Of a DNA stretch of 64,000 nt, positions 28,907 to 38,581 are shown piece after piece. Under the pieces are notes generated by a model. It did not search any database. It saw only the letters and a list, made by a program, of their open reading frames with translations, and was not told the DNA's origin. How positions within the stretch are numbered: position 1 is the first letter of the stretch; each line of letters begins with the position of its first letter. The stretch comes from Thermococcus sp. Bubb.Bath (GTDB lineage Archaea; Methanobacteriota_B; Thermococci; Thermococcales; Thermococcaceae). Both the position numbers and the translations under genes were made by a program. The stretch lies in NCBI RefSeq assembly GCF_012027595.1, contig NZ_SNUR01000002.1:248001-312000 (forward strand). The letters are read 5' to 3'.

Positions 28907-29353
28907 ATGCTCAAGATGCAGAGAAGGATTGCCGCTGACCTGTTGAAATGCGGTGAGAACAGGGTCTGGATTGACCCTGAGAAGATTGATGAGGTTGCCT
29001 CTGCCATAACCCGTGAGGACGTTAAGAGGCTCATTCACGACGGTGTCATCAAGAAGAAGCCGGTTAAGGGACAGAGCAGGGCCAGGGCTAGGGCCTACCA
29101 GGAGGCCAAGAAGAAGGGCCGCCACAGGGGCCCTGGAAGCAGGAAGGGTAAGAAGACCGCTAGAATGGGCAGGAAAGAGCGCTGGATGATGACCATAAGG
29201 GCCCTTAGGAAAGAGCTCAGAACCCTCAAAGCAGAGGGTAAGTTTGACGAACACACCTACAGGAGGCTCTACATCAGGGCCAAAGGTGGCCAGTTCAAGA
29301 ACAAGAGGCAGCTCTACATGTTCATGCAGGAGCACGGTATCCTGAAGGAGTGA
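28907..29353 (+). CDS. rpl19e: Ribosomal protein L19e (eL19)
   Basis: A 148-residue 50S protein making an intersubunit bridge. It opens [21 protein letters not shown] and has the basic [18 protein letters not shown] segment near residue 75 and a helical C-terminus. I chose the ATG at 28907 with GTGAGGTGAG upstream; the GTG at 28898 is part of that ribosome binding site. Confidence 0.97.
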   Translation: MLKMQRRIAADLLKCGENRVWIDPEKIDEVASAITREDVKRLIHDGVIKKKPVKGQSRARARAYQEAKKKGRHRGPGSRKGKKTARMGRKERWMMTIRALRKELRTLKAEGKFDEHTYRRLYIRAKGGQFKNKRQLYMFMQEHGILKE

Positions 29354-29363
29354 GGTGAGAGAG

Positions 29364-29969
29364 ATGGCACACGGACCAAGGTATAAGGTTCCGTTCAGGA
29401 GAAGAAGGGAGGGAAGGACTAACTATCACAAGAGGCTTGCTCTCCTCAAGTCTGGCAAGCCTAGACTCGTTGTGAGAAAGACCCTCAACCACCACGTTGC
29501 CCAGATCGTAGTCTACGACCCGAAGGGTGACAAAACACTCGTTTCAGCCCACACCAGGGAGCTCGTGAGGGACTTCGGCTGGAAGGGTCACGGAGGAAAC
29601 ACACCAAGCGCCTACCTGCTCGGTCTCCTCATCGGCTACAAGGCTAAGGGGGCTGGGATAGAGGAGGCTATCCTTGACATAGGTCTCCACCCACCGACTA
29701 GGGGCTCGAGCATATTCGCGGTCCTCAAGGGTGCCGTTGATGCCGGCCTGAACGTCCCACACAGCGAGGAAATATACCCGGATGACTACAGGATAAACGG
29801 TGAGCACGTTGCCAACTACGCCAAGGCCCTCAAGGAGGAGGACGAGAGCCTCTACAGGAGGCAGTTCGGTGGATACCTCGTCAGGGGCCTTGAGCCTGAG
29901 AAGCTCCCTGAGCACTTTGAAGAGGTTAAGTCAAAGATAATCGAGAAGTTTGAGGGGGCGAGAGAATGA
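29364..29969 (+). CDS. rpl18: Ribosomal protein L18 (uL18)
   Basis: A 201-residue 5S rRNA-binding protein of the central protuberance. It opens [21 protein letters not shown], followed by [23 protein letters not shown] and the archaeal C-terminal extension ending [14 protein letters not shown] at 29364 after GAGGTGAGAG. The last 4 nt overlap rps5 (ATGA). Confidence 0.97.
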   Translation: MAHGPRYKVPFRRRREGRTNYHKRLALLKSGKPRLVVRKTLNHHVAQIVVYDPKGDKTLVSAHTRELVRDFGWKGHGGNTPSAYLLGLLIGYKAKGAGIEEAILDIGLHPPTRGSSIFAVLKGAVDAGLNVPHSEEIYPDDYRINGEHVANYAKALKEEDESLYRRQFGGYLVRGLEPEKLPEHFEEVKSKIIEKFEGARE

Positions 29970-30673
29970 GCGACCCGAGAGAGATGGCCCAGCGTGTTCT
30001 TGAGGAGTGGGAGCCGAGGACCAAGCTCGGCAAGCTCGTCAAGGAAGGTCAGATAACTGACATTCATGAGATATTCCGCAAGGGTTACCAGATCAAGGAG
30101 CCGGAGATCGTTGATGTCCTCCTTCCGGAGGTCAACATGAGGGAAAACCAGGAAGTCCTCGACATAGCCCTCACCGTCAGAATGACCGACAGTGGCAGGA
30201 GGATCCGCTTCAGGGTTCTCGCCGCTGTGGGCAACAGGGACGGCTATGTTGGCCTTGGAATCGGTCATGGAAGGGAAGTCGGTATAGCCATCAGGAAGGC
30301 CATCAACTACGCAAAGATGAACATCATCGAGATCAAGCGCGGCTGCGGTTCCTGGGAGTGCAGGTGCAGACGGCCGCACTCAATTCCGTTCGCCGTCGAG
30401 GGTAAAGAGGGAAGCGTCAGGGTCAAGCTCATGCCGGGACCGCGTGGCCTTGGACTGGTCATCGGTGACGTCGGCAAGAAGATACTCAGCCTTGCTGGAG
30501 TTCAGGACATCTGGTCTCAGACCCTCGGTGAGACGAGAACCACCGTCAACTTCGCCAGGGCCGTCTTCAACGCGCTCTACAACACCAACAGTGTTGCCGT
30601 TAAGCCGGAGGACATCGAGCGCTACGGTATAATAGTCGGAAGGGAGATGCCGACCAACTTCCAGGTTGAGTGA
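29966..30673 (+). CDS. rps5: Ribosomal protein S5 (uS5)
   Basis: A 235-residue 30S protein of the mRNA entry channel and decoding fidelity. The double-stranded RNA-binding fold is seen in [21 protein letters not shown], followed by [20 protein letters not shown]. The archaeal insert CGSWECRC carries two Cys. Overlaps rpl18 by 4 nt; spaced 11 nt from rpl30. Confidence 0.98.
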   Translation: MSDPREMAQRVLEEWEPRTKLGKLVKEGQITDIHEIFRKGYQIKEPEIVDVLLPEVNMRENQEVLDIALTVRMTDSGRRIRFRVLAAVGNRDGYVGLGIGHGREVGIAIRKAINYAKMNIIEIKRGCGSWECRCRRPHSIPFAVEGKEGSVRVKLMPGPRGLGLVIGDVGKKILSLAGVQDIWSQTLGETRTTVNFARAVFNALYNTNSVAVKPEDIERYGIIVGREMPTNFQVE

Positions 30674-30684
30674 GGTGAGAGAAG

Positions 30685-31152
30685 ATGGCAAAGCTTGCAC
30701 TCATCAGGCTTAGGAGCGGGATAAGGGCGAAGGGTGAGGTGAGAGACACCCTCGCCATGCTCCGCCTTCACAGGATCAACCACCTCGTCCTCGTTGACGA
30801 CACCCCAAGCTACAAGGGCATGGTTCAGAAGGTCAAGGACTACGTAACATGGGGCGAGATAGACAAGGGAACCCTTGCGGCCCTCATAAGGAAGAGGGGT
30901 AGGCTCATAGGCAACAGGCCTGTAACAGATGAGTACACCCAGGAGAAGCTTGGAATGAGCATCGATGAGTTCGCCGAGAAGGTCGTCAACGGCGAGATGA
31001 AGCTCACAGATTTGCCCAACATCAAGCCCGTCTTCAGGCTCCACCCGCCGAGGGGGGGACTGAAGGGCAGCAAGAAGCGCTCCTTTAAGGAAGGTGGAGC
31101 GCTCGGTTACCGCGGCGAGAAGATAAACGGGCTCATTGAGAGAATGCTCTGA
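30685..31152 (+). CDS. rpl30: Ribosomal protein L30 (uL30)
   Basis: A 155-residue archaeal L30, longer than the 60-residue bacterial form. The L30 core is [25 protein letters not shown]. The archaeal extension carries [21 protein letters not shown] (FRLHPP is diagnostic). It lies between rps5 and rpl15, as usual. Confidence 0.97.
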   Translation: MAKLALIRLRSGIRAKGEVRDTLAMLRLHRINHLVLVDDTPSYKGMVQKVKDYVTWGEIDKGTLAALIRKRGRLIGNRPVTDEYTQEKLGMSIDEFAEKVVNGEMKLTDLPNIKPVFRLHPPRGGLKGSKKRSFKEGGALGYRGEKINGLIERML

Positions 31153-31163
31153 GGTGGCGAGAG

Positions 31164-31610
31164 ATGATAAGGAGGAAGAGGAAGGTTAGGAAGCTTCGCG
31201 GAAGTCACACTCACGGATGGGGTTGCAAGAAGAAGCACCGCGGTGGTGGAAGCAAGGGCGGTAAGGGTATGGCAGGTACCGGAAAGAGGAAGGACCAGAA
31301 GTTCACGTGGGTCATAAAGTACGCCCCAGACAGGCTCGGCAAGAGGGGCTTCCACAGACCGAAGGCAGTTCAGTACACCCCGCAGACCATAAACCTCAAT
31401 GACATCGACGAGAACTTTGAGCTCTTCAAGGACGCTGGCATAATCTACGAGGAAGAAGGGAAGCTCGTCTTCGACGCAACCGCGCTGGGCATTGACAAGG
31501 TACTCGGAACCGGGAAGCTCACTAGGTCTCTCGTTGTCAAGGCCTACTACGTCACCCCGAAGGCCGAGGAGAAGATCAAGGCCGCGGGCGGCGAGGTTCT
31601 CCTCGCCTGA
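31164..31610 (+). CDS. rpl15: Ribosomal protein L15 (uL15)
   Basis: A 148-residue late-assembly 50S protein. The N-terminus [22 protein letters not shown] and the Gly-rich [18 protein letters not shown] are the typical L15/L27a features. The C-terminal half ([20 protein letters not shown]) folds against L18e-like surfaces. Followed by a 35-nt T-rich gap (TTATTTCTTTCC) and secY. Confidence 0.97.
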   Translation: MIRRKRKVRKLRGSHTHGWGCKKKHRGGGSKGGKGMAGTGKRKDQKFTWVIKYAPDRLGKRGFHRPKAVQYTPQTINLNDIDENFELFKDAGIIYEEEGKLVFDATALGIDKVLGTGKLTRSLVVKAYYVTPKAEEKIKAAGGEVLLA

Positions 31611-31645
31611 TTATTTCTTTCCAAAAACTACCAGGGTGTTGAAAA

Positions 31646-33076
31646 ATGGGCGTCCGGGAATTAACTTACGCCATGGAAAGATGGCTTCCAGAGGTAGAAC
31701 GACCCAAGAGGCGAGTTCCTCTGAAGGAGAAGTTTATGTGGACTGGTATCGTCCTCCTGCTGTACTTCGTCCTCGCTGAAATCCCCCTTTATGGTGTTCC
31801 TAAAACCATTCAGGATTATTTCGCGTCCCTGAGATTCGTTCTTGCCGGTAGGAACGGCTCTCTGCTCACCCTTGGTATCGGTCCAATCGTCACCGCTGGA
31901 ATCATCCTCCAGCTTCTCGTTGGTTCCGAGATACTCAAGCTTGATCTCTCCAACCCGGAGGATAGAAGGTTCTACCAGGCCCTGCAGAGGTTGTTCTCCG
32001 TGTTCATGGCCTTCTTCGAGGCTGCCATCTACGTCTTGGCCGGTGCATTTGGTAGGATAGACACTGGACTTGGAGCGTTCCAGATCTTCCAATCTGCCCA
32101 AGGGCATTATGCTGCTATAGGCGTTGGCCTAGCTATACTGGTGATACTCCAGCTTGGCTTTGGTTCCAGTATGTTGATACTCTTAGATGAACTCGTCAGC
32201 AAGTGGGGAATAGGAAGCGGTATCAGCCTCTTCATCGCCGCGGGTGTTTCACAGCAGGTTATGGTCAAGTCCCTGAACCCTCTCCCCTTGCCTCAGAACC
32301 CGAACGAGTTGAGCGGTGCAATTCCTGCGTTTATCCAGCACCTGGCACACGGTGACCTGTGGGGTGCAATCTACAGGGGTCCGGGAATACCAGACATGAC
32401 CAATCTGCTGGCGACTATACTGGTCTTCCTTGTAGTAGTTTACCTTGAGAGCATGCGCGTTGAGATACCTCTCAGCTATGGAAGGGTCACCGTCAGGGGG
32501 AGGTATCCGATAAGGTTCATGTACGTCAGCAACATCCCTATCATCCTAACAGTGGCCCTCTACGCCAACGTTCAGCTCTGGGCTAGACTACTCTCGAGTA
32601 GGGGCATCAACTGGCTTGGAACTTTTCAGGGTAACGTTCCGGTCTCGGGCCTTGCCAAATATACCTATCCCCCGTACGATATTTACCAGCTTATTCACAA
32701 CCCGCTTCAGGCCACTGTCTATGGGCTGCAGACGATATTTTGGTCTATAATATTTGGATTCCTGTGGGTTGAACTTACCGGACTCGACGCTAAGAGTATA
32801 GCCAAGCAGCTTCAGAGCTCGGGACTACAGATACCAGGATTCAGAAGGGACCCCAGGATACTCGAGAGAGTCCTCAACAGGTACATCCCGTACGTTACTT
32901 TCTGGGGTTCGTTCACACTAGCCATAGTTGCGGTGTTGGCAAACTTCCTCGGTGCCCTTGGTACTGGAACGGGAATCCTCCTAACGGTCGGTATTCTCTA
33001 CAGGTTCTACGAGGAGATAGCCAGAGAACAGGCCACGGAGATGTTCCCGGTACTGAGGAAGTTCTTCGCCAAGTGA
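31646..33076 (+). CDS. secY: Preprotein translocase SecY
   Basis: A 476-residue main pore subunit of the Sec61/SecYEG channel in the cytoplasmic membrane. About ten membrane spans; the plug-helix region follows TM1 ([21 protein letters not shown]). Conserved [20 protein letters not shown] (TM2) and [20 protein letters not shown] (TM5) are clear, with the cytoplasmic C4/C5 loops near residues 265 and 380. Co-directional with the ribosomal genes, as in nearly all prokaryotes. Confidence 0.97.
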   Translation: MGVRELTYAMERWLPEVERPKRRVPLKEKFMWTGIVLLLYFVLAEIPLYGVPKTIQDYFASLRFVLAGRNGSLLTLGIGPIVTAGIILQLLVGSEILKLDLSNPEDRRFYQALQRLFSVFMAFFEAAIYVLAGAFGRIDTGLGAFQIFQSAQGHYAAIGVGLAILVILQLGFGSSMLILLDELVSKWGIGSGISLFIAAGVSQQVMVKSLNPLPLPQNPNELSGAIPAFIQHLAHGDLWGAIYRGPGIPDMTNLLATILVFLVVVYLESMRVEIPLSYGRVTVRGRYPIRFMYVSNIPIILTVALYANVQLWARLLSSRGINWLGTFQGNVPVSGLAKYTYPPYDIYQLIHNPLQATVYGLQTIFWSIIFGFLWVELTGLDAKSIAKQLQSSGLQIPGFRRDPRILERVLNRYIPYVTFWGSFTLAIVAVLANFLGALGTGTGILLTVGILYRFYEEIAREQATEMFPVLRKFFAK

Positions 33077-33150
33077 CCATTTTTCATTCTTTACTTAACT
33101 CTTTTAAACCGATGGTCTTATTCTACTTGGATACTGGATGGGTGGTGTTC

Positions 33151-33741
33151 ATGCCGTTTGTGGTGATGATAACGGGCATTCCTGGTGTCGGAAAGAGTAC
33201 TATCACGAGACTGGCCCTTCAGAAGGTGAACATCAAGTTTCGCCTAGTGAACTTTGGCGATCTGATGTTCGAGGAGGCAGTGGAAAGTGGGTTGGTTCAC
33301 CACAGGGACGAGATGAGGAAGTTAGATCCGATGATACAAAAAGAGCTTCAACTTAAGGCCGCCAGAAAGATAGTAGGGATAGCGCGGAAGGAGCCCGTTC
33401 TTCTCGACACCCATGCCACTATACGGACCCCTATGGGCTACCTCCTCGGCTTTCCAAGGGAGGTAATTGAGACCATACGACCAAACTTCGTCGTCATAAT
33501 AGAGGCAACGCCCAGCGAGATACTGGGAAGGCGCCTCCGTGACCTCAAGAGGGACAGAGACGTCGAGACCGAGGAACAGATAGAGAGGCACCAAGACCTC
33601 AACAGGGCCGCCGCGATAAGCTACGCGATGCACTCCGATGCCCTTATAAAGGTGATCGAAAACCATGAAGACAAAGGACTGGAAGAGGCCGTTAACGAGC
33701 TTGTTGGAGTACTAAACCTGGCGGTGAGAGAGTATGATTGA
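33151..33741 (+). CDS. adkA: Archaeal adenylate kinase (AdkA type)
   Basis: A 196-residue P-loop kinase converting AMP and ATP to 2 ADP. Walker A is [15 protein letters not shown] near residue 6; the archaeal-type segments [14 protein letters not shown] and [17 protein letters not shown] follow, then [21 protein letters not shown] in the lid region. The ATG at 33151 has GGTGGTG 4 nt upstream; the open frame further upstream lacks this. Overlaps the next gene by 8 nt. The secY-adk pairing is common in archaea. Confidence 0.94.
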   Translation: MPFVVMITGIPGVGKSTITRLALQKVNIKFRLVNFGDLMFEEAVESGLVHHRDEMRKLDPMIQKELQLKAARKIVGIARKEPVLLDTHATIRTPMGYLLGFPREVIETIRPNFVVIIEATPSEILGRRLRDLKRDRDVETEEQIERHQDLNRAAAISYAMHSDALIKVIENHEDKGLEEAVNELVGVLNLAVREYD

Positions 33742-34255
33742 GGAGATATACACCTTCCTGGACAACATCTTCGGGGGTTACATAGCCCAGCACCCTCTGC
33801 TTGCAATAACCATCGCGGGCTTCCTTATCGGCGGTTCGTATACGCTGATCTACTACTTCTTTACGGACATAGAGAAGACAAGAAAAGTCCAGAAGATGGC
33901 GAAGGAGATACAGAAGGAGATGAGGGAGGCCCAGAAATCGGGGGATGAGAAGAAACTAAAGAAGGTGCAGCAGAAACAGATGGAGCTCATGAAAATGCAG
34001 AGCGAGATGATGAAGCAGCAGATGGTTCCGATGCTCCTGACGCTCCCGATATTCTGGATATTCTTCCAGTGGCTCAGGAGATGGTACGTTGAGGTTGCCA
34101 TAGTCAAGTCCCCGTTCAACTTCTTCCTCTTCGGTTGGTTCCATAGCTGGTATCACTCGGCCCTCAGGCCGGATGAGCTTGGATACTTCGGCTGGTACAT
34201 CCTTTCGAGCTACGTCATTGGAATGGTGCTCAGAAAATTCCTGGATATGGGTTAA
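33734..34255 (+). CDS. EMC3/YidC-superfamily membrane insertase (DUF106)
   Basis: A 173-residue integral membrane protein. TM1 is at residues 18-42 ([19 protein letters not shown]), followed by a charged coiled-coil hairpin (residues 50-95, rich in [11 protein letters not shown] and Met), then two to three further spans including [19 protein letters not shown]. This is the archaeal DUF106 pattern, related to Oxa1/YidC, Get1 and EMC3, which insert membrane proteins. Its place just after secY-adk fits a role in co-translational membrane insertion. Confidence 0.9.
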   Translation: MIEEIYTFLDNIFGGYIAQHPLLAITIAGFLIGGSYTLIYYFFTDIEKTRKVQKMAKEIQKEMREAQKSGDEKKLKKVQQKQMELMKMQSEMMKQQMVPMLLTLPIFWIFFQWLRRWYVEVAIVKSPFNFFLFGWFHSWYHSALRPDELGYFGWYILSSYVIGMVLRKFLDMG

Positions 34256-34297
34256 ATTTAAAAACGCTCCCCTGAAAGGAAAGGCGAGGTGAGAGAC

Positions 34298-34570
34298 ATG
34301 AAGGCGATGTACAGGTCAAGGTCATGGAGGAGAAAGTACGTCAGGACTCCCAGCGGGAGAACCGTCATCCACTTCGAGAGAAGGAAGCCGAAGGTGGCCC
34401 ACTGTCCCATGTGCGGCAGGCCGCTCAACGGTGTTCCGCGCGGAAGGCCGAGCGAAATCGGAAAACTCTCAAAGACCCAGAGGAGGCCAGAGAGGCCCTA
34501 TCCGAACCTCTGTCCGGACTGCATGAGAAAGGTCATGAAGGCCCAGGTCAGGGCCGGGATCTCCCTCTGA
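34298..34570 (+). CDS. rpl34e: Ribosomal protein L34e (eL34)
   Basis: A 90-residue zinc-binding 50S protein. It opens [20 protein letters not shown] and has two Cys pairs, [10 protein letters not shown] and CPDCMRKV, that form a zinc ribbon. The ATG at 34298 has GCGAGGTGAGAG upstream; the GTG at 34289 lies inside that site. Archaeal/eukaryotic-specific protein. Confidence 0.95.
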   Translation: MKAMYRSRSWRRKYVRTPSGRTVIHFERRKPKVAHCPMCGRPLNGVPRGRPSEIGKLSKTQRRPERPYPNLCPDCMRKVMKAQVRAGISL

Positions 34571-34586
34571 TGAATGAGGTGCTAAC

Positions 34587-35150
34587 ATGCCAAAGGGCTG
34601 CCTCGTGATAACCGTCAGCGGACCCGGCGGTTCTGGAACCACAACCCTGTGCCGGAACCTCGCAAGGTACTATGGCTTCAAGCACATATACGCGGGTTTA
34701 ATATTCCGCCAGATGGCGAAAGAGATGGGAATGACCCTGCAGGAGTTTCAGAAATACGTTGAGCTCCACCCAGAGATTGATAGGGAAGTCGATAAGAGGC
34801 AGGTCGAGGCAGCCAAGGAGTGCAACGTCGTTATTGAGGGCCGCCTCGCGGGCTGGATGGTTAGGGACGCTGACCTGAAGATATGGCTCGATGCTCCCAT
34901 GATGGAGCGTGCGAAGAGGGTTGCCAGAAGGGAAGGCATCTCCGTTGAGGAGGCCTACGTCCAAACTGCCGAGAGGGAGAAGCAGAACAGGAAAAGGTAT
35001 TTAAACCTCTATGGCATTGACATCGAGGACAGGTCGATTTATGATTTAATCATCAATACTGCAAAATGGGGTCCCGATGGGGTCTTCGCCATCGTGAAGG
35101 CCGCCATCGACCACCTTTCCCCGACGGTGACGCGGGGCAACAAAAACTGA
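34587..35150 (+). CDS. cmk: Cytidylate kinase (archaeal type)
   Basis: A 187-residue P-loop NMP kinase that phosphorylates CMP and dCMP. Walker A is VITVSGPGGSGTTTLCRNLA near residue 8; VVIEGRLAGWM near residue 80 and RVARREGISVEEA in the lid follow. The archaeal enzyme is close to adenylate-kinase-like proteins, but the Ser-Gly-Pro-Gly-Gly P-loop and the neighbourhood between rpl34e and rpl14e match Cmk. ATG after GAGGTGCTAAC. Confidence 0.93.
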   Translation: MPKGCLVITVSGPGGSGTTTLCRNLARYYGFKHIYAGLIFRQMAKEMGMTLQEFQKYVELHPEIDREVDKRQVEAAKECNVVIEGRLAGWMVRDADLKIWLDAPMMERAKRVARREGISVEEAYVQTAEREKQNRKRYLNLYGIDIEDRSIYDLIINTAKWGPDGVFAIVKAAIDHLSPTVTRGNKN

Positions 35151-35163
35151 GGAGGTGGGATGA

Positions 35164-35415
35164 ATGCCAGCTATGGAAGTTGGAAGGATTGCCGTCGTTA
35201 TTGCCGGAAGGAGAGCCGGTCAGAAGGTCGTCGTCGTTGACATCATCGACAGGAACTTCGTCCTCGTTACCGGCGCTGGACTGAACAAGGTCAAGCGCAG
35301 GAGGATGAACGTCAAGCACCTCGAGCCCCTTCCGGAGAAGGTCAACATCGAGCGCGGCGCCGACGACGAGGCCGTCAAGGCCACCCTCGAGCAGGCTGGA
35401 ATCAGCCTTGAGTGA
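35164..35415 (+). CDS. rpl14e: Ribosomal protein L14e (eL14)
   Basis: An 83-residue KOW-domain 50S protein. It reads [33 protein letters not shown] in two segments, followed by [20 protein letters not shown]. It is the last gene of the long co-directional ribosomal run. GGAGGTGGG precedes the ATG, and a short GAGG/CCTC hairpin with T-rich tail follows the stop. Confidence 0.96.
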   Translation: MPAMEVGRIAVVIAGRRAGQKVVVVDIIDRNFVLVTGAGLNKVKRRRMNVKHLEPLPEKVNIERGADDEAVKATLEQAGISLE

Positions 35416-35432
35416 GAGGTCCTTCGGCCTCT
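35413..35432 (+). terminator. Possible hairpin/T-rich terminator after rpl14e
   Basis: GAGG and CCTC arms around a TCCTTCGG loop, followed by TCTTCTTACTTCTTTG. It lies at the junction of the rightward ribosomal operon and the leftward gene at 35435, a sensible place for termination in both directions. Archaeal termination mainly needs the T-rich tract. Confidence 0.4.
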
Positions 35433-35434
35433 TC

Positions 35435-35872
35435 TTACTTCTTTGATAACTGGATCGTTTTTGAAATCCCCGATGCTATTTTTGCTTGGGGGTCTATGAG
35501 TATGAATACCTCAGCATTTTTCAGTCCGGTTACGTTCAGAGTGTACGTTCTGAAGAAGCTCTGTTGAGGTTTTAGGGATTCTTCTACATTCAGCAGTGTC
35601 TTCCCACTTGGAGACTTTAGGTTCACAACTCCGGTATGAGTTTTGGCGGTGTCATCGTTTATTATACTAACGTTGAGGCTGAGAATCTCCCCATTCAACG
35701 TTATTCCAACGCTTACGTTGAGATTGTTGTTCATGTAACCGAGCATCTCGCTCTTTGGTATGTTGCTCGGCGTTGAGTTGTTTCCCTGCTCGTACCACTG
35801 GCCAAAGGCTATGCCTGCAACTATAGCCACAATGACTAAAACCAAGGTTATTTCTTTTCTCATGAGTCCCAT
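35435..35872 (-). CDS. Membrane-anchored or secreted protein of unknown function (145 aa)
   Basis: Not recognised. A hydrophobic N-terminal segment (residues 8-25, TLVLVIVAIVAGIAFGQWY) acts as signal or anchor. A Ser/Thr/Asn-rich extracellular part with several N-glycosylation sequons (NNST, NVSV, NVSI, NVTG) follows, likely a beta-sandwich. Two starts are possible, ATG 35872 and ATG 35863. It faces the ribosomal operon and is divergent from cbf5. Confidence 0.7.
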   Translation of the reverse strand: MGLMRKEITLVLVIVAIVAGIAFGQWYEQGNNSTPSNIPKSEMLGYMNNNLNVSVGITLNGEILSLNVSIINDDTAKTHTGVVNLKSPSGKTLLNVEESLKPQQSFFRTYTLNVTGLKNAEVFILIDPQAKIASGISKTIQLSKK

Positions 35873-35995
35873 CGAAAATGGTAGCTACTTTACATTATTT
35901 AATATTTTCGATGCCTTTAATTAACTAACTTGTCGTTCGTCGACTTTATAAAGGAGATATTCAACTTACACTGATAACGCTCATCGGTGATGCTC

Positions 35996-37012
35996 ATGGT
36001 GAGGAACGAAGTGAGGAGAATCCTCCCCGCTGATATCAAGAGGGAAGTGGTTGTGAAGGACGATAAGGCGGAGACCAACCCCAAGTGGGGCTTCCCGCCG
36101 GAGAAGAGGCCGATTGAGATGCACATGCAGTTCGGCATAATAAACCTGGACAAGCCACCTGGGCCGACGAGCCACGAGGTCGTTGCTTGGATTAAAAAGC
36201 TCCTGAACCTGAGCAAGGCCGGCCACGGTGGAACCCTCGACCCAAAGGTCAGCGGTATTTTACCGGTCGCCCTTGAGAGGGCAACAAGAGTTGTGCAGGC
36301 CCTCCTCCCGGCTGGAAAGGAGTACGTCGCATTAATGCACCTCCACGGCGACGTCCCGGAGGGGAGGATAAGGGCCGTCATGAAGGAGTTCCAGGGAGAG
36401 ATAATCCAGAGGCCCCCCCTGAGGAGCGCGGTCAAGAGAAGGCTGAGGACGAGGAAGGTCTACTACATAGAAGTGCTTGAGATAGACGGAAGGGACGTCC
36501 TCTTCCGCGTTGGGGTCGAGGCCGGTACCTACATCCGTTCGCTCATTCACCACCTCGGCCTGGCTTTGGGGGTTGGGGCGCACATGGCCGAGCTCAGGAG
36601 AACGAGGAGCGGCCCCTTCAAGGAGGACGAGACCCTCGTGACCCTCCACGACCTCATCGACTACTACCACTTCTGGAAGGAGGACGGAATAGAAGAATAC
36701 TTCAGAAAGGCTATCCAGCCTATGGAGAAGGCTGTAGAGCACCTGCCCAAGGTGTGGATTAGAGACTCGGCGGTTTCAGCCGTAACCCACGGTGCCGACT
36801 TGGCCGTCCCGGGCATAGTTAAGCTCCACAAGGGCATGAAGAAGGGCGACCTCGTTGCAGTAATGACGCTCAAAGACGAACTTGTGGCTCTGGGTAAGGC
36901 AACGATGACCACCGGTGAGATACTCCAGAAGAGCAAGGGCATAGCGGTCGATGTGGACAAAGTCTTCATGCCGAGGGACTGGTATCCTAAGCTTTGGAAG
37001 GATAAAGAGTGA
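35996..37012 (+). CDS. cbf5: Cbf5 pseudouridine synthase of H/ACA RNPs
   Basis: A 338-residue TruB-family enzyme that isomerises uridine in rRNA, guided by H/ACA RNAs, and U55 in tRNA. Catalytic motif GHGGTLDPKVSGILPVAL (about residues 78-95) contains the Asp; KEYVALMHLHGDVPEG and the RPPLRSAVKRRLRTRKVYYIE segment follow, then a C-terminal PUA domain (VWIRDSAVSAVTHGADLAVPG onwards). I chose the ATG at 35996 with GGTGA 5 nt upstream. TATA-like ACTTTATAAAGG lies at 35942-35953. Normal length for archaeal Cbf5. Confidence 0.96.
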   Translation: MVRNEVRRILPADIKREVVVKDDKAETNPKWGFPPEKRPIEMHMQFGIINLDKPPGPTSHEVVAWIKKLLNLSKAGHGGTLDPKVSGILPVALERATRVVQALLPAGKEYVALMHLHGDVPEGRIRAVMKEFQGEIIQRPPLRSAVKRRLRTRKVYYIEVLEIDGRDVLFRVGVEAGTYIRSLIHHLGLALGVGAHMAELRRTRSGPFKEDETLVTLHDLIDYYHFWKEDGIEEYFRKAIQPMEKAVEHLPKVWIRDSAVSAVTHGADLAVPGIVKLHKGMKKGDLVAVMTLKDELVALGKATMTTGEILQKSKGIAVDVDKVFMPRDWYPKLWKDKE

Positions 37013-37041
37013 GCCCTCTTCCCTTCTTCTGGGTGTTTTCC

Positions 37042-37527
37042 ATGAGGAGGAGAAGGGGGGGGCCTCCGGCTGATAATTGAGACCGTTGTTGGTTTAATTT
37101 CCATATTCATGGCCCTCCTCTTTTTGGGAGCCCACGGTAATGGAGATACTATAGATGCTAGCTGCTCGTGACGATGTTTGTCCTTCTTCCGTTCTTCGGG
37201 GTTTCTGTGACCTTCTTCATCGGCCGCTATCTTGAGAAGCATGGTTACCAGAAGGAGGATGTTAAGCGGCTTCACATAATCCTTGAGGAGAACTGGGGAA
37301 GAGGCAGGTTTGTGAAGGACGTACAGGAAATAATTGGCCATCACATAATTGCTTGGTATCTACTCAGTATGGCCCTCTTTTTGACTGGAAACGTTGTGGG
37401 GGCGGCAATTTCCGTGGTCGCCATGTTTCTGGAAATTTTTTCGTTTATCCCCATCTTCCTCCTCATGGTTCAGTGGACAATGGACATTCCCTTTTCTTTA
37501 TACGCTCTCGCCTCTGGGGAGGAATAG
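37042..37527 (+). pseudogene. Membrane-protein gene with probable compensating frameshifts
   Basis: From the ATG at 37042 the frame ends after 12 codons, just past a run of eight G (37055-37062). With seven G the reading becomes a basic start followed by a hydrophobic span, RLIIETVVGLISIFMALLFL, until a stop at 37169. The original frame then resumes from 37168 with another 119 residues: TMFVLLPFFGVSVTFFIGRY, a charged loop, and two more spans (WYLLSMALFLTGNVVGAAIS and IFSFIPIFLLMVQW). This looks like one multi-span protein broken by two opposite frameshifts. Alternatively two small overlapping membrane proteins are intended. Family not recognised. Confidence 0.5.
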
Positions 37528-37530
37528 ACA

Positions 37531-37843
37531 GTGACGTCTGCTAGGAACGCCGGCCTGTGGATTATAAAGGCCTCTCCCTGTTTAGTGCCGGTTTGGTGGT
37601 TGGTGTCTACCTCCTGGGGCGTATGGTAGAAAGCTCTCTTCCCTTGAGATGGTCGAGGACCTTTTGAAGATGGGTAGGAACGATCAGCTCCTCAAAAACC
37701 TTCTCCTTCTGTCCGTGCAGAGTACCGCCTTTGGTGCCGTTGAAGCTTACCTCTTCCCGAAGCGAAAAAAGCTGGCCTTCCTTGTCCTTGCTGTTGCGGT
37801 CTCGGGTGCGGTCATTGTGTGGGATGTGCTACGGGGCGCTTGA
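37531..37843 (+). pseudogene. Small membrane protein gene with two frameshifts
   Basis: GTG at 37531 begins TSARNAGLWII. One base later than expected the hydrophobic reading continues GLSLFSAGLVVGVYLLGRMV. A further shift near 37647 leads into EMVEDLLKMGRNDQLLKNLL and a final span AFLVLAVAVSGAVIVWDVL ending at 37843. Each join needs a single missing base. Read together they give a protein of about 105 residues with two to three membrane spans. The last 64 codons alone are open from 37649. Unknown family; it follows another broken membrane-protein gene. Confidence 0.5.
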
Positions 37844-37883
37844 GTTCCTTCACCTTTATAAACCCCTCACCTAATCCCCGACC

Positions 37884-38471
37884 ATGAGCCACTACTACTC
37901 AGAAGAGCCAGGAACGCCGCTGAAGACGAAGACGATCGAGGTCTGCATTAGGGGGCACTGTTTCAAGTTTGTCACGGCCAGTGGGGTCTTCTCCTTCGGG
38001 AAGATTGACAGGGGCACCGAACTGCTCATCGAGAGTATGGTTCTTAACGAGGGTTGGCGGGTCCTAGATCTGGGCTGTGGCTACGGTCCCGTAGGTATCG
38101 TTGTGTCCCGCTTCGTGGATTACGTCGTCATGACCGATGTAAACCGGAGGGCAATCAGCATCGCAAAGAAAAACTTAAAAATCAACCGTGTTAGGAACGC
38201 TGAAGTCAGATGGGGGTCGCTTTATGGCCCTGTAAGTGGCGAGAAGTTCAACTCGATAATTACCAATCCCCCCGTCCATGCGGGAAAGGATACTTTGAGG
38301 GAAATAGTTATAAACGCACCAAAGCATCTGAACGACGGGGGATTGCTTCAGCTGGTCATTCGCACTAATCAGGGCGCAAAATATATTAAGGCCCTGATGG
38401 AGGAGACCTTTACCGAAGTGCGTGAGCTTGCAAAGGGAAGCGGGTATCGGGTGTATGCCGGGATCGCCTAG
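37884..38471 (+). CDS. RsmC/MJ0882-type class I methyltransferase
   Basis: A 195-residue S-adenosylmethionine-dependent methyltransferase. Motif I is [14 protein letters not shown] near residue 61 and motif IV is NPPVHAG near residue 133 (N-P-P-[FYVW] of base-amino methylases). The family includes 16S rRNA guanine-N2 methyltransferases, so rRNA or tRNA is the likely target. There is no ribosome binding site, and the TATA-like CTTTATAAAC (37854-37863) is only about 20-30 nt upstream, suggesting a leaderless mRNA. The last 15 nt, including the stop, are also the first 15 nt of tRNA-Ser. Confidence 0.88.
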   Translation: MSHYYSEEPGTPLKTKTIEVCIRGHCFKFVTASGVFSFGKIDRGTELLIESMVLNEGWRVLDLGCGYGPVGIVVSRFVDYVVMTDVNRRAISIAKKNLKINRVRNAEVRWGSLYGPVSGEKFNSIITNPPVHAGKDTLREIVINAPKHLNDGGLLQLVIRTNQGAKYIKALMEETFTEVRELAKGSGYRVYAGIA

Positions 38472-38543
38472 CCTGGGATGGCGCGGGCCTTGAGAGCCCG
38501 TGTCCGCTTGGACACCGGGGTTCAAATCCCCGTCCCGGCGCCA
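38457..38543 (+). tRNA. tRNA-Ser(TGA), overlapping the upstream CDS
   Basis: An 87-nt type II tRNA gene with encoded CCA. Acceptor GCCGGGA pairs with TCCCGGC. Anticodon stem CGGGC/GCCCG carries loop CTTGAGA with TGA at 34-36. The long variable arm (TGTCCGCTTGGACA) and T-loop TTCAAAT are typical of Ser. Its 5' 15 nt lie inside the methyltransferase gene, so tRNA processing must cut that mRNA. Confidence 0.95.
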
Positions 38544-38581
38544 AAATCCTCTATGAAGGATTGATTGGAGGTGTATTGATA

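Noticed and set aside
19841-30700. Long minus-strand frames opposite the ribosomal operon (up to 386 codons)
   Set aside because: They mirror highly biased codon use of rpl3, rpl4, rpl2 and other genes; the plus-strand products are certain ribosomal proteins.
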